Assembly: GCF_022179085.1 (NCBI RefSeq)
Contig: NZ_BPQE01000023.1
Location: 1-64,000, forward strand
Direction: 5' to 3'
Length of the DNA: 64,000 bases
Source of the DNA: Methylobacterium aerolatum
Lineage (GTDB): Bacteria; Pseudomonadota; Alphaproteobacteria; Rhizobiales; Beijerinckiaceae
Below, in pieces: positions 55,337 to 63,681 of this stretch. The notes beneath the pieces were generated by a model, which was not told the origin of the DNA, ran no database searches, and saw only the letters and a list, made by a program, of their open reading frames with translations. A program made the translations under genes and the position numbers. How positions within the stretch are numbered: the first letter of the stretch is position 1; each line of letters opens with the position of its first letter.

Positions 55337-57928
55337 CTAGTTCTGGGCGCTTCGGCGGACCGGGAGCACGATTTCCACGAGGGTGCCGTCCTCGCCCCGG
55401 CCGCGCAGGCGCAGCTGCCCGCCATTGGCCTGGACCAGGGCGCGGGGCAGGGCGAGGCGCAGGTCCTCCTCCGCCGCCCCGGCCTGCGCGACCTCCTGCG
55501 CAGGCCCGCCGTCACGGACGCGCAGCGCCACCTCGGCCGCCTCGCCCGCCCCCGTCGAGACGATGACCTGCCCGCCCGCCACCGAGCGGCGGATCGCTTG
55601 CTCGATCACCAGGGAGGCCGCCCGGCGGACGGAGGGTTCGTCCACCTCCAGTTCGGCGAGGTTGGCCGAGAAGCTCGTGCGCAGGACGATCCGGCTGCGG
55701 GCCGCCTCGCCCTGCAGCACCGCCACGCAGTTGGCCACCACCTCGTTCAGGGCCAGCGGACGGGGGTGGAGGTCGATCTGGCCGGCCTCGACGGCGGCGA
55801 GATCGCTCAGTTCGGACACGCGCTCAAGAATGCGCACCCCCGCCTCGCGGATATCCGCGAGGCAGGCGCGGTAGCGCTGGTCGCCGAGCGTGCCGAAGCG
55901 CTCCTCCAGCATCGTGTGCGTGAGGGCGAGGATGGCGTCGATCGGCTCCCGCAGTTCGCGGTCGAGGCGCAGGGGCGAGGGCGCGCGCCGCGGCGCGGGT
56001 TCGGCGGTCGGCGGGTTCGCGATCGAGTCCGGCAGGCGGTGCAGCACCGCCACCCGATGGCCGTCGGCCCGGGGTGGGGCGAGGGCCAGCATCATCGCGC
56101 GGCCCTGGGCCAGCACCACGCCGGGCACATCACCCTCGCCGGCGAGGGCGCTCGCCAGGGCGATGGCACTGCCGTTGTCGAACAGGGAGGCGAGCCCCGC
56201 GCCGACGACTTCCGTGGCGTTCGCCCCGAACAGAGAGGCCGCCGCGCGGTTCAGGGTGACGACCCGCCCATCCCGGTCCACGGTGACGACGCCGGCCTGG
56301 AGCGCGTCCAGGGCGGCCTCGGCGCCCAGCGCGCGGCCGGCCTGAACCTCCCGGGCGAGGCGCTCGGCCGCGAGGGCGCGGCGGGGATCGTCCTCCTCCA
56401 AGCGGCGCAGGATCAAAATGGCCGCCGGGCCGCCCTCCCAGGCGCAGATGCCTCGCGTGACCTCGACCGGGCAGGATCCGCCCTCCGCGAGGGTGATCGC
56501 GGTTTCGTGGGTGAGGCCGCTTCGGAAGTTCGGCGCGCCGCCCGGGAACACCGCGTCCATCCCCGCGAGCCGCAGGGCGTCGGCGTCGGCGTAGCCGGTC
56601 AGGTCGAGGAAGGGGCGGTTCACGGCGATGATCGCCTCGCCCCGGTGGACCAGGGCGGCGATGGGCAACCCGTCGAGGAGGCCGCTCGTGTCCGTCTCGG
56701 GGGGCGGGGCGATGTCCTGGGCCTCCGCCCGCGCCACGGGGAAGGGCGTCACCGAGCCGGCGTTCCGGTCGGCCTCGTATTCGAACGGCTTCGTCTCCTC
56801 GTCGCCCGCGTAGCGCGCCCCGAGCGCCCTGGCGATCTCGCGGAAGGCGTCGTGCTCGGCCGAGGACAGGGAGGCGTCGGCGGTGGGCGCCTCCGTCCGC
56901 TCGCCCTCCTCGAAGTCCGGATCCTCGTAGTTCGCGTCTCCGCGGTCGGCCTCCTCTCCGTCGGCGTCCTGGACGTCCGGTTCGACGGGCGCCGGGTCGC
57001 CTTCGACGATCTCCCGAAGCACCGCGTCCAGCGGGGCATCGTGTCCGGCGAGGGCATCGGCCGGAGCCGGGGTCGCCTCGATCTCCGAGGATACCGCCGT
57101 CGATTCGGAGCGGTCCGGCTCGACCTCGGCCCGGGGCTCCGGCTCCGGCTCCGAGACGGGGGCGCCGCGTTCAGGACCGGTGGCCCGCACCACCCCGAAA
57201 CCTTCGAAGCCCCGGAAGACCGCGCCATCCCGCCCGGCGGGAGCGCCGGACAGGTCGGCCTCGATCGACCGGGGCGACAGCAGGATCCGCGCCGGGACCT
57301 TGCGGAAGGTCCGGCGGGCCGCGAGGGCGTCCGCCACCGGTCCGCCAAAATCCGACACGGCGCGTCCGACGAGGGCGGCGAGGGGACCACTCACCGAGGT
57401 GAGCGTGTCCTGCTCGTCGCTCCGCCACAGGAAGCGATGGCCCGGCGGGATGCCGTCATCCTCCGCCGGGGGCGGGGCGGGCGGCGCTTCGGCCGGCTCC
57501 CCGTGGGGCACGGTCGCCGTCGGCGCCACGGCGGGCAGGCGCGGCAGCGCGGTCGGGCCCGAGGGGATGGCGAGGAAGATCGCATGCCCGTCGTCGTCCT
57601 GCCCCCGGGCCACGAGGAACAGGGAGGGCGGGACGATCCGGCGGGGATCGAGGCGCAGGCGCACGAGGCGCGGCGGGCCGTCGGCCGGGAACGCGACGGT
57701 GAGCTGGCGGGTGATGGATCGGCCGTCGAGCAGCGCCAGGGCCTCGGCCAGCCGCCCGGCGGCGGGCGAGGCCCGGCGGACACGGCCGTCGGCGGCATCG
57801 AGGACGAGATGCGGCGCGGCCGCATCGCGCAGGGCGGCGGCCAGCGTCGGCTCGCGGTCCCAGGCGGCCAAGGCGCGCTCCAGGCCGGACCCGCCCCCGC
57901 CGTCCCGCGATGTGCTGTCGGTATGCAC
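55337..57928 (-). CDS. PAS-domain sensor protein with degenerate histidine-kinase core
   Basis: The 863-residue cytoplasmic protein has an acidic, Pro/Glu-rich N-terminal half. PAS-like domains lie near 415-475 (LLDGLPIAALVHRGEAII) and 540-600 (ALQAGVVTVDRDGRVVTLNRAA). The DHp-like helix (654-700) reads RLDRELREPIDAILALTH where kinases have SHELRTPL, so the phospho-accepting His is replaced. The N-box is VIEQAIRRS without the usual Asn, and the G1 box is RDGGP. It therefore looks like a pseudokinase or scaffold related to cell-cycle PAS kinases such as PdhS/DivL types. The start is GTG 57928, site weak. It is divergent from the phasin. Confidence 0.75.
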   Translation of the reverse strand: MHTDSTSRDGGGGSGLERALAAWDREPTLAAALRDAAAPHLVLDAADGRVRRASPAAGRLAEALALLDGRSITRQLTVAFPADGPPRLVRLRLDPRRIVPPSLFLVARGQDDDGHAIFLAIPSGPTALPRLPAVAPTATVPHGEPAEAPPAPPPAEDDGIPPGHRFLWRSDEQDTLTSVSGPLAALVGRAVSDFGGPVADALAARRTFRKVPARILLSPRSIEADLSGAPAGRDGAVFRGFEGFGVVRATGPERGAPVSEPEPEPRAEVEPDRSESTAVSSEIEATPAPADALAGHDAPLDAVLREIVEGDPAPVEPDVQDADGEEADRGDANYEDPDFEEGERTEAPTADASLSSAEHDAFREIARALGARYAGDEETKPFEYEADRNAGSVTPFPVARAEAQDIAPPPETDTSGLLDGLPIAALVHRGEAIIAVNRPFLDLTGYADADALRLAGMDAVFPGGAPNFRSGLTHETAITLAEGGSCPVEVTRGICAWEGGPAAILILRRLEEDDPRRALAAERLAREVQAGRALGAEAALDALQAGVVTVDRDGRVVTLNRAAASLFGANATEVVGAGLASLFDNGSAIALASALAGEGDVPGVVLAQGRAMMLALAPPRADGHRVAVLHRLPDSIANPPTAEPAPRRAPSPLRLDRELREPIDAILALTHTMLEERFGTLGDQRYRACLADIREAGVRILERVSELSDLAAVEAGQIDLHPRPLALNEVVANCVAVLQGEAARSRIVLRTSFSANLAELEVDEPSVRRAASLVIEQAIRRSVAGGQVIVSTGAGEAAEVALRVRDGGPAQEVAQAGAAEEDLRLALPRALVQANGGQLRLRGRGEDGTLVEIVLPVRRSAQN

Positions 57929-58108
57929 CTGAACGCAACCCCGATCCCGACTTCATCAGTTCGCCGGCTCCCGATGGAACTTGCGAACGCCCCCGTTTGT
58001 ATCGCGTCGTGCCTTGAGCGGCTGGACGAAGGCAACGACCGTCACACCTTTACGTTATGTCAACCTTAATGCCGGCCGCGTGGGTGGCATATGGGCGCGA
58101 ATCGTTTA

Positions 58109-58123
58109 TTGTGCACTGCACAA
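58109..58123 (+). promoter_or_regulatory. Perfect palindrome TTGTGCACTGCACAA before the phasin gene
   Basis: Two seven-base arms (TTGTGCA / TGCACAA) flank a single central C, 39 bases before the phasin start. TGC...GCA palindromes upstream of phasin genes are the expected kind of site for the PHB-sensing repressor PhaR. That assignment is inference; PhaR is not in the window. Confidence 0.6.
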
Positions 58124-58161
58124 CGCGCTATCAACAGCTGCGATCAGAAGGAGGCTTCCGA

Positions 58162-58653
58162 GTGAACACGACCCCGAACTACGAGATCCCGACCGAGATG
58201 CGCGACTTCGCCGAGAAGAGCGTCGATCAGGCCCGCAAGGCCTTCGACAGCTTCATCGGCGCCGCCCGCCGCACGGCCGACACCGTTCAGGGCTCGGCGG
58301 AACTGGCGCGCAACAACGCGCAGAACGCCTCGTCGCGCGGTTTCGAGTACGCCGAGCAGAACGTCAATGCGGCCTTCGATTTCGCCAAGCGCATCGTCCG
58401 CGCGAAGGACGTGCAGGAGGCGATGCAGATCCAGGCGGAGTTCGTGCGCAGCCAGTTCGCGGCGATGCAGACCCAGGCCAAGGAGTTCAGTGGAATCGCC
58501 CAGAGCGCCATGCAGCAGGGCGCCGAGCAGGCGAAGTCCGCCATGCAGCAGGGCGCCGACGAGGCCCGCCGGGCGATGGAGCAGGGCCGCGACCAGGCTC
58601 AGCAGACCGTCGAGAACGCCCAGCACGCCGCCGAGCGCGCCACCAACAACTGA
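58162..58653 (+). CDS. Phasin (polyhydroxyalkanoate granule-associated protein)
   Basis: The 163-residue helical protein is rich in Ala, Gln and Glu. The Phasin_2 body is visible: PTEMRDFAEKSVDQARKAF, then AARRTADTVQGSAELARNN, DFAKRIVRAKDVQEAMQIQ and EFVRSQFAAMQTQAKEFS. The C-terminal 50 residues are amphipathic repeats (SAMQQGAEQAKSAMQQGADE). Phasins coat PHB granules. AAGGAGG, seven bases before GTG 58162, sets the start. A palindromic operator candidate lies upstream and a hairpin terminator follows. Confidence 0.9.
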   Translation: MNTTPNYEIPTEMRDFAEKSVDQARKAFDSFIGAARRTADTVQGSAELARNNAQNASSRGFEYAEQNVNAAFDFAKRIVRAKDVQEAMQIQAEFVRSQFAAMQTQAKEFSGIAQSAMQQGAEQAKSAMQQGADEARRAMEQGRDQAQQTVENAQHAAERATNN

Positions 58654-58695
58654 GCGGTGCGGACGGGGCCCGCTTTCCCGCCCGGTCTGGTTCGA

Positions 58696-58735
58696 GAGAC
58701 GGCCCGTTCCGAGAGGAGCGGGCCGTCTCGCTTTC
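58696..58735 (+). terminator. Hairpin after the phasin gene
   Basis: GAGACGGCCCG (58696-58706) pairs with CGGGCCGTCTC (58719-58729) in an 11-bp stem, followed by GCTTTCG. The T-run is weak. Confidence 0.6.
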
Positions 58736-58802
58736 GCCCCCATTCGTCGTAACAGCGGCGGGTGGAGGCCATGCAAGGCCGGATCAACTGGGAGTGTGAA
58801 CG

Positions 58803-59156
58803 ATGACCCTGTCCCGACACGACTCGCGGCCGGCTTGGCTCGCGCGGCTGGCCCTGGTGTCCACGGTGCTGGCCGGATTGGGGGGCGCCGCCCAGGCGCA
58901 ATATTACGACGGCGGCCCGCGCTATCGCGAGGTGCCGGCCTACGAGGACGAGGGCTACGCTCCGCCGCCGCCCCGCCGCCGTGTCGTGCGTGAGGCCGGA
59001 TACAATTGCGAAGCGATCCAGCGCGGCCTGACCGGGCCGAAGCCCTTCTCGTGCCCGCTTCCGGCTCCCCGGCCGCTCGGCGTGCGGTGCTTCTGTGACC
59101 TGCCGATCGCGTCGTTCAGCCCCGCCCAGACCGCCGTCGGGCACGTCGTCCCGTAA
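58803..59156 (+). CDS. Small exported protein, conserved hypothetical
   Basis: The 117-residue precursor has an N-terminal export segment (WLARLALVSTVLAGLGGAAQA). A Tyr/Pro/Arg-rich stretch follows (YYDGGPRYREVPAYEDEGY and PPPPRRRVV), then a compact C-terminal part with four cysteines (YNCEAIQ, FSCPLP, VRCFCDLP). No family is recognised. Cysteine spacing suggests a disulphide-stabilised periplasmic domain. GGGAG precedes the ATG. It shares a bidirectional terminator with the L,D-transpeptidase gene. Confidence 0.7.
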   Translation: MTLSRHDSRPAWLARLALVSTVLAGLGGAAQAQYYDGGPRYREVPAYEDEGYAPPPPRRRVVREAGYNCEAIQRGLTGPKPFSCPLPAPRPLGVRCFCDLPIASFSPAQTAVGHVVP

Positions 59157-59168
59157 TTTGTTCAGCGA

Positions 59169-59200
59169 AAAGGGCCCGGCGGGATGCCGCCGGGCCCTTT
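59169..59200. terminator. Bidirectional intrinsic terminator
   Basis: A perfect 14-bp stem, AAAGGGCCCGGCGG / CCGCCGGGCCCTTT, has loop GATG. Runs of A and T at both ends serve the plus gene ending at 59156 and the minus gene ending at 59226. Confidence 0.85.
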
Positions 59201-59225
59201 GCGACCTAAAGCCCGCCTCCGGTCG

Positions 59226-59873
59226 TCAGTTCAGGACGACGACCTTCGCGCCGACCTTCACCCGCTCGTAGAGGTCGGTGACGTCCTCGTTGGTCATGCG
59301 GATGCAGCCGGAGGACACGGCCTGGCCGATCGTGTCGGGCTCGTTGGAGCCGTGGATGCGGTATTCGGTGCCGCCGATATACATGGCGCGGGCGCCCAGC
59401 GGGTTCTCGATGCCGCCGGCCATGTAGCGCGGCAGATCGGGGCGGCGGGCGAGCATCGCCTTCGGCGGCACCCACGACGGCCATTCCTTCTTGGCGGTGA
59501 TCGTCTTCACTCCGCTCCAGGTGAAGCCGGGGCGGCCGACGCCGACGCCGTAGCGGATCGCCTCGCCGTTGCCGAGGACGAGGTAGAGACGCCGCTCGGC
59601 TGTCGACACCACCACCGTGCCCGGGGCGTAGTTGGCGTCGAAGGAGACCAACTCCCGCGGGATCGGCTGGACCTGCGCCTGCGGAGCGGATTGCGCGCCC
59701 TGGCCGTACCCGGGGTTGTACGTCCCCTGGTAACCGTAGGGGCTCTGCTCGGAGTAGTACTCGTCCGCGCCGTTCCCGCCGAAGGGATCGTAAGACGACA
59801 CGGCGTAAGCGGGAGCGGAAGAAAGGACGCAGACGCCGAGGAGCGCGGCGAGCGCTGTGACCGAGGTCTTCAT
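59226..59873 (-). CDS. L,D-transpeptidase (YkuD/ErfK-SrfK family)
   Basis: The 215-residue precursor has a signal peptide (MKTSVTALAALLGVCVLSSA) and a Tyr/Gly/Gln-rich linker. The YkuD domain begins about residue 83. The active-site His174 is in IHGSNEP and the nucleophile Cys190 in SSGCIRM, the standard HxGSxxP...SSGCIRM pattern. It would crosslink peptidoglycan 3-3 or attach proteins to it in the periplasm. AGGTAGG precedes ATG 59873. It forms a second transpeptidase-fold protein in the window, distinct from the DUF2778 one. Confidence 0.92.
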   Translation of the reverse strand: MKTSVTALAALLGVCVLSSAPAYAVSSYDPFGGNGADEYYSEQSPYGYQGTYNPGYGQGAQSAPQAQVQPIPRELVSFDANYAPGTVVVSTAERRLYLVLGNGEAIRYGVGVGRPGFTWSGVKTITAKKEWPSWVPPKAMLARRPDLPRYMAGGIENPLGARAMYIGGTEYRIHGSNEPDTIGQAVSSGCIRMTNEDVTDLYERVKVGAKVVVLN

Positions 59874-60081
59874 GGTGCCTACCTGTGCAATAACCTTTGC
59901 CGTTACAAGCGTGAGCATGACCCCGAGGTTCCACGGAAGCTTTGCGTTTTTTAATCCCCTTGCGAATACGTAAGTGATACCGCTCGGATTCGAATCATTG
60001 GAACTTGTGGCGCCGGTGCACGGCCGCATCCCCAGGGGCGGGGTTTGTGAGTCGCGCCCGCCCGCGCTAAGGCGAGCCGCC

Positions 60082-61179
60082 ATGTCCCACAACAGCTTCG
60101 GCCACCTGTTCCGTGTCACCACCTTCGGCGAGAGCCACGGGGTCGCCCTCGGCTGCGTCGTGGACGGCTGTCCGCCCGGCCTCGCCCTGGAGGCCGAGGA
60201 GATCCAGGCCGAGCTCGACCGGCGCAAGCCCGGCCAGTCGCGCTTTACCACGCAGAGGCGCGAACCCGATCAGGTGAAGATCCTGTCCGGTGTCTTCGCC
60301 GACGATCGCACGGGCGGGCGACAGCTCACCACCGGCACGCCGATCGCCCTGATGATCGAGAACACCGACCAGCGGTCCAAGGACTATTCCGACATCCGTG
60401 ACAGCTATCGGCCCGGCCACGCCGACTACACCTACGACGCCAAGTACGGCATCCGCGACTATCGCGGCGGAGGCCGCTCCTCGGCGCGGGAGACCGCCGC
60501 CCGGGTCGCGGCGGGCGCGGTGGCGCGCAAGGTCATCCCCGGCATCACGATCCGCGCCGCCCTGGTGCAGATGGGTCCCCACGCGGTGGACCGCAGCCGG
60601 TGGGACTGGGATCAGGTGGAGCGCAATCCGTTCTTCTGCCCCGATGCCGAGACCGCAAGCTTCTACGAGGAGTACCTCGACGGCATCCGCAAGGACGGCT
60701 CGTCCGTGGGCGCGGTGATCGAGGTGGTGGCCGAGGGCGTGCCGCCGGGCCTCGGCGCGCCGATCTACGGCAAGCTCGATGCCGACCTCGCCGCCGCCAT
60801 GATGTCGATCAACGCGGTCAAGGGGGTCGAGATCGGAGACGGCTTCGCCGCCGCGGCGCTCCGCGGCGAGGAGAACGCCGACGAGATGCGCGCCGGAAAC
60901 GGCGGGCGCCCGCGCTTCCTCGCCAATCATGCCGGAGGCATCCTCGGCGGCATCTCCAGCGGCGAGCCGGTGGTGGTGCGCTTCGCCGTGAAGCCCACCT
61001 CCTCGATTCTGACGCCCCGGCAATCCGTGGACCGGCAGGGCGCCGAGGTCGATCTCATCACCAAGGGCCGCCACGACCCCTGCGTCGGCATCCGCGCCGT
61101 GCCGGTGGCCGAGGCGATGATGGCCTGCGTGCTGGCCGACCATGTCCTGCGCCATCGCGGGCAGGTGGGTGGCGGGTGA
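60082..61179 (+). CDS. aroC: Chorismate synthase
   Basis: The 365-residue FMN-dependent enzyme converts EPSP to chorismate. Signatures are [26 protein letters not shown] (17-40 region), [36 protein letters not shown] and [21 protein letters not shown]. All are near-consensus. aroK and aroB are elsewhere in the window, so pathway genes are dispersed. AAGG lies before ATG 60082. The downstream gap to ribB contains a GC-rich inverted repeat. Confidence 0.96.
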   Translation: MSHNSFGHLFRVTTFGESHGVALGCVVDGCPPGLALEAEEIQAELDRRKPGQSRFTTQRREPDQVKILSGVFADDRTGGRQLTTGTPIALMIENTDQRSKDYSDIRDSYRPGHADYTYDAKYGIRDYRGGGRSSARETAARVAAGAVARKVIPGITIRAALVQMGPHAVDRSRWDWDQVERNPFFCPDAETASFYEEYLDGIRKDGSSVGAVIEVVAEGVPPGLGAPIYGKLDADLAAAMMSINAVKGVEIGDGFAAAALRGEENADEMRAGNGGRPRFLANHAGGILGGISSGEPVVVRFAVKPTSSILTPRQSVDRQGAEVDLITKGRHDPCVGIRAVPVAEAMMACVLADHVLRHRGQVGGG

Positions 61180-61189
61180 GCCGTTTCCA

Positions 61190-61308
61190 TTTTCCCCTTC
61201 CCCTCGCCGGGAGGGGCCCGGGGTGGGGGTTGTGCCGATCGAAGCGCGCCGGTGCCTCCTGAACCGCCCCCACCTCCGGCTCCTCCCCACAGGGGGGAGG
61301 AGAGTCCC
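61190..61308. repeat. GC-rich intergenic inverted repeat between aroC and ribB
   Basis: A stretch beginning CCCTTCCCCTCGCCGGGAGG is mirrored by GGCTCCTCCCCACAGGGGGG toward the other end. Inner GGGGTGGGGGTT / AACCGCCCCCACC arms make a long hairpin. It resembles the 'CCTCCCC..GGGGAGG' palindromes common in Rhizobiales intergenic DNA. The unrelated sequence separates it from the gcgaagcaat family. Confidence 0.6.
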
Positions 61309-61328
61309 GAGCTTCAAGAGACCGACCC

Positions 61329-62405
61329 GTGAGCAATTGCACCGTCACCGAAGTGATCGCCGCCTTCGCCAAGGGCGAGATCGTCATCGTCACCGATGAC
61401 GACGACCGGGAGAACGAGGGCGATCTCGTCGTCGCCGCCTCGCTCTGCACGCCGGAGAAGATGGCGTTCATCATCCGCAACACCTGCGGCATCGTCTGCG
61501 CGCCGCTAACCCTCGGGGAGGCCAAGCGCCTGCGGCTCGACCCGATGGTGGCCTCGAACGACGCCCCGCTCGGCACGGCCTTCACCGTCACGGTCGATGT
61601 GAAGCACGGGCTCACCACCGGAATCTCCGCCGAGCAGCGGTGCAACACCGTGCGGGCGCTCGCGAACGGCAACATGGGCGCGGCCGACTTCGTGCGGCCG
61701 GGCCATGTCTTCCCGCTCATCGCCCGCGACGGCGGCGTGCTGATGCGCTCCGGCCATACGGAGGCGGCGGTGGACCTGTGCCGGCTGGCAGAGCTTCCCC
61801 CCGTCGGCGTGATCTGCGAACTCGCCAACGACGACGGCACGGTGATGAAGGGGCCGCAGATCGAAGCCTTCGCCGAGACCCACAAGCTCAAGCGCATCTC
61901 GGTGGCCGACCTCATCGCCTACCGGCAGGCCCGCGACCGGCTGGTGGAGCGTGTCGGCCACTTCCCGGTTCAGTCGGCCCACGGCGCGATGACGGCCTAC
62001 GTCTTCTCGACGCCCTTCGAGACGATCCAGCAATTCGCCTTCGTGATGGGCGAGATCGGCGACGGCCGGGACGTGCTGGTGCGCCTGCACCGCTCCAACG
62101 TCGCCGCCGACGTGATCGGGGGCGGGCGGCAGATCGACGCCGTGCTCAAGCGCTTCGCGGAGCGGGGCCGCGGCGTGCTCGTCTACCTGCGCGACGGCAC
62201 GGCGGGCGTCCCGGTGAAGAGCGCCACGGAGGAAGGCGCGGAGGCCCTGCGCGCCCGGCAATGGCGCGAGATCGGCCTCGGCGCGCAGATCCTGCGCGAT
62301 CTCGGCGTGGTGTCCTTCCGCAACCTCGCCACCTCGTCGCGGGCCTATGTCGGCCTGTCGGGCTTCGGCATCGAGCTGCTCGGCGAGGAGCCCCTCGACG
62401 CATGA
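61329..62405 (+). CDS. ribB: 3,4-dihydroxy-2-butanone-4-phosphate synthase with degenerate GTP cyclohydrolase II half
   Basis: The 358-residue protein has an N-terminal DHBP synthase domain (about 1-200) with VTDDDDRENEGDLVVAA (21-37, metal/substrate loop), NTCGIVCAPLT, DFVRPGHVFPL and RSGHTEAAVDLCRLA. This domain makes the four-carbon riboflavin precursor from ribulose 5-phosphate. The C-terminal half (205-358) has the RibA fold, but where RibA carries its zinc cysteines (SxCxTGDxxxSxxCDC) this protein reads LHRSNVAADVIGGG, with no cysteines. It is therefore a RibBX-like protein lacking cyclohydrolase activity. GTG 61329 is the start. Confidence 0.92.
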   Translation: MSNCTVTEVIAAFAKGEIVIVTDDDDRENEGDLVVAASLCTPEKMAFIIRNTCGIVCAPLTLGEAKRLRLDPMVASNDAPLGTAFTVTVDVKHGLTTGISAEQRCNTVRALANGNMGAADFVRPGHVFPLIARDGGVLMRSGHTEAAVDLCRLAELPPVGVICELANDDGTVMKGPQIEAFAETHKLKRISVADLIAYRQARDRLVERVGHFPVQSAHGAMTAYVFSTPFETIQQFAFVMGEIGDGRDVLVRLHRSNVAADVIGGGRQIDAVLKRFAERGRGVLVYLRDGTAGVPVKSATEEGAEALRARQWREIGLGAQILRDLGVVSFRNLATSSRAYVGLSGFGIELLGEEPLDA

Positions 62406-62421
62406 GGGTGGGGCCCGCGCG

Positions 62422-63351
62422 TCAATGCCCCATGAGGGCATTGACGTGGGCCGCCACGGATTTCGACAGCCCCTCCAGGCTGTAGCCGCCTTCCAGCACC
62501 GAGACCACGCGCCCACCCGCCCGCCGGTCGGCAATCTCCATGACGCGCCGCGTCGCCCAGGCGAAATCCTCGGCTTCGAGGCGCAGGTTGGCCAGGGGAT
62601 CGAGGCGGTGCGCGTCGAATCCGGCCGAGATGACGATCAGATCCGGCTGGAAGGCGTCGAGGCGCGGGAGGACCGCCGTCTCGAAGGCTTCCCGGAACAC
62701 CTCGCCGTCGTCGTCGGCGCGGAGGGGGACGTTGACGATCGTGTCCTTGTCCCCGCGCTCCGAGGCGGCCCCGCTGCCGGGGAAGAGCGGCATCTGGTGG
62801 GTCGAGCAGTAGAGGATGGTCCCGTCGTCCCACAGGATGTCCTGGCTGCCGTTGCCGTGGTGGACATCCCAATCGACCAGCGCGACCCGCTCGGCCCCGT
62901 GGGCGGCCCTGGCGTGGCGGGCGGCGATGGTGGCGTGGTTGAACAGGCAGAAGCCCATCGCCTTGGCGCGCTCGGCATGGTGCCCCGGGGGGCGCATGGC
63001 GACGAAGGCGTTGGCGCATTCCTTCCGCATCACGGCGTCCACGGCATGGGTCGCCCCGCCCATCGCCCGCAGGATCGCGTCGAGCGTCCCCGGCGAGAGC
63101 ACCGTGTCGGAATCGATGCCGACCATCCCCTTCTCCGGCATGGCCGCGACGATGGCGTCCACGTATTCGGCGGGATGGGCGAGCGTGGCGAGGCTCGGCT
63201 CGGCCTTCGGCGCCGGCACCCGCAGGAGGGTGGCGAAGCGCTCGTCCTCCAGGGCGCGTTCGATGGCCCGCATCCGAGAAGGCCGCTCGGGATGCCCCTC
63301 CGGCACCGCGTGATCGAAGCTGGCGGGATGGCTCACGTACAGGGTCGTCAC
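62422..63351 (-). CDS. Histone deacetylase-like amidohydrolase (class II HDAC/AcuC-type)
   Basis: The 309-residue zinc-dependent deacetylase has HPERPSRMRAI near the N-terminus and AMRPPGHHAERAKAMGFCLFNHA with the His124/His125 pair. DWDVHHGNGSQD (Asp162, His164 as zinc ligands), SAGFDAHRLDPL (Asp246 zinc ligand) and VLEGGYSLEGL complete the set. Bacterial members deacetylate acetylated polyamines or other amines, or act in acetoin use (AcuC); substrate unproven here. The GTG at 63351 is chosen because GGGAG lies seven bases upstream. It converges with ribB. Confidence 0.9.
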   Translation of the reverse strand: MTTLYVSHPASFDHAVPEGHPERPSRMRAIERALEDERFATLLRVPAPKAEPSLATLAHPAEYVDAIVAAMPEKGMVGIDSDTVLSPGTLDAILRAMGGATHAVDAVMRKECANAFVAMRPPGHHAERAKAMGFCLFNHATIAARHARAAHGAERVALVDWDVHHGNGSQDILWDDGTILYCSTHQMPLFPGSGAASERGDKDTIVNVPLRADDDGEVFREAFETAVLPRLDAFQPDLIVISAGFDAHRLDPLANLRLEAEDFAWATRRVMEIADRRAGGRVVSVLEGGYSLEGLSKSVAAHVNALMGH

Positions 63352-63681
63352 GCGCACATGCTCCCGGGCGCCGATAGGGTGTCTTCGCGCATCGAGGCAC
63401 TGTGGCACGGGCCGGAGGCGCGGGCCATGGGTCCCGCCCGGCCCTGCACCGTCGCGCGGCCGGGGCCGCCGGCCCGCCCCGGAGACGCGACGGCCGGCCG
63501 CGGTCATCTTCGCTTAAGGACGCGCCGCAACCTTCGAATAAGCCTCTCTCGTTGTCGAGTGTTTACCTGAAGATCCGTTCAGATCTTGCCGTTAACCTCT
63601 GAAAGATCGCTGGCCTCGTACTGTCCGTTACACAGGAACGACACGAGCCGACCACTCGAATGGTCGCGGAGGCAGGCAAAC
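63352..63681. other. Divergent intergenic region before the right-edge gene
   Basis: No gene is seen in these 330 bases. An AT-richer patch at 63530-63610 includes CCGTTAACCTC (TTAACC, CtrA-like half-site). An inverted repeat CGACCA / TGGTCG (63649-63666) lies just before the ribosome-binding site of the gene at 63682 and could influence its translation or transcription. Confidence 0.4.

Noticed and set aside
54968-58069. Very long open frame of about 1,030 codons on the plus strand, antisense to the PAS sensor gene
   Set aside because: It is the mirror of a real GC-rich gene on the other strand. Its product is Arg/Gly/Pro-rich without motifs. The minus-strand protein has recognisable PAS and kinase-like domains.
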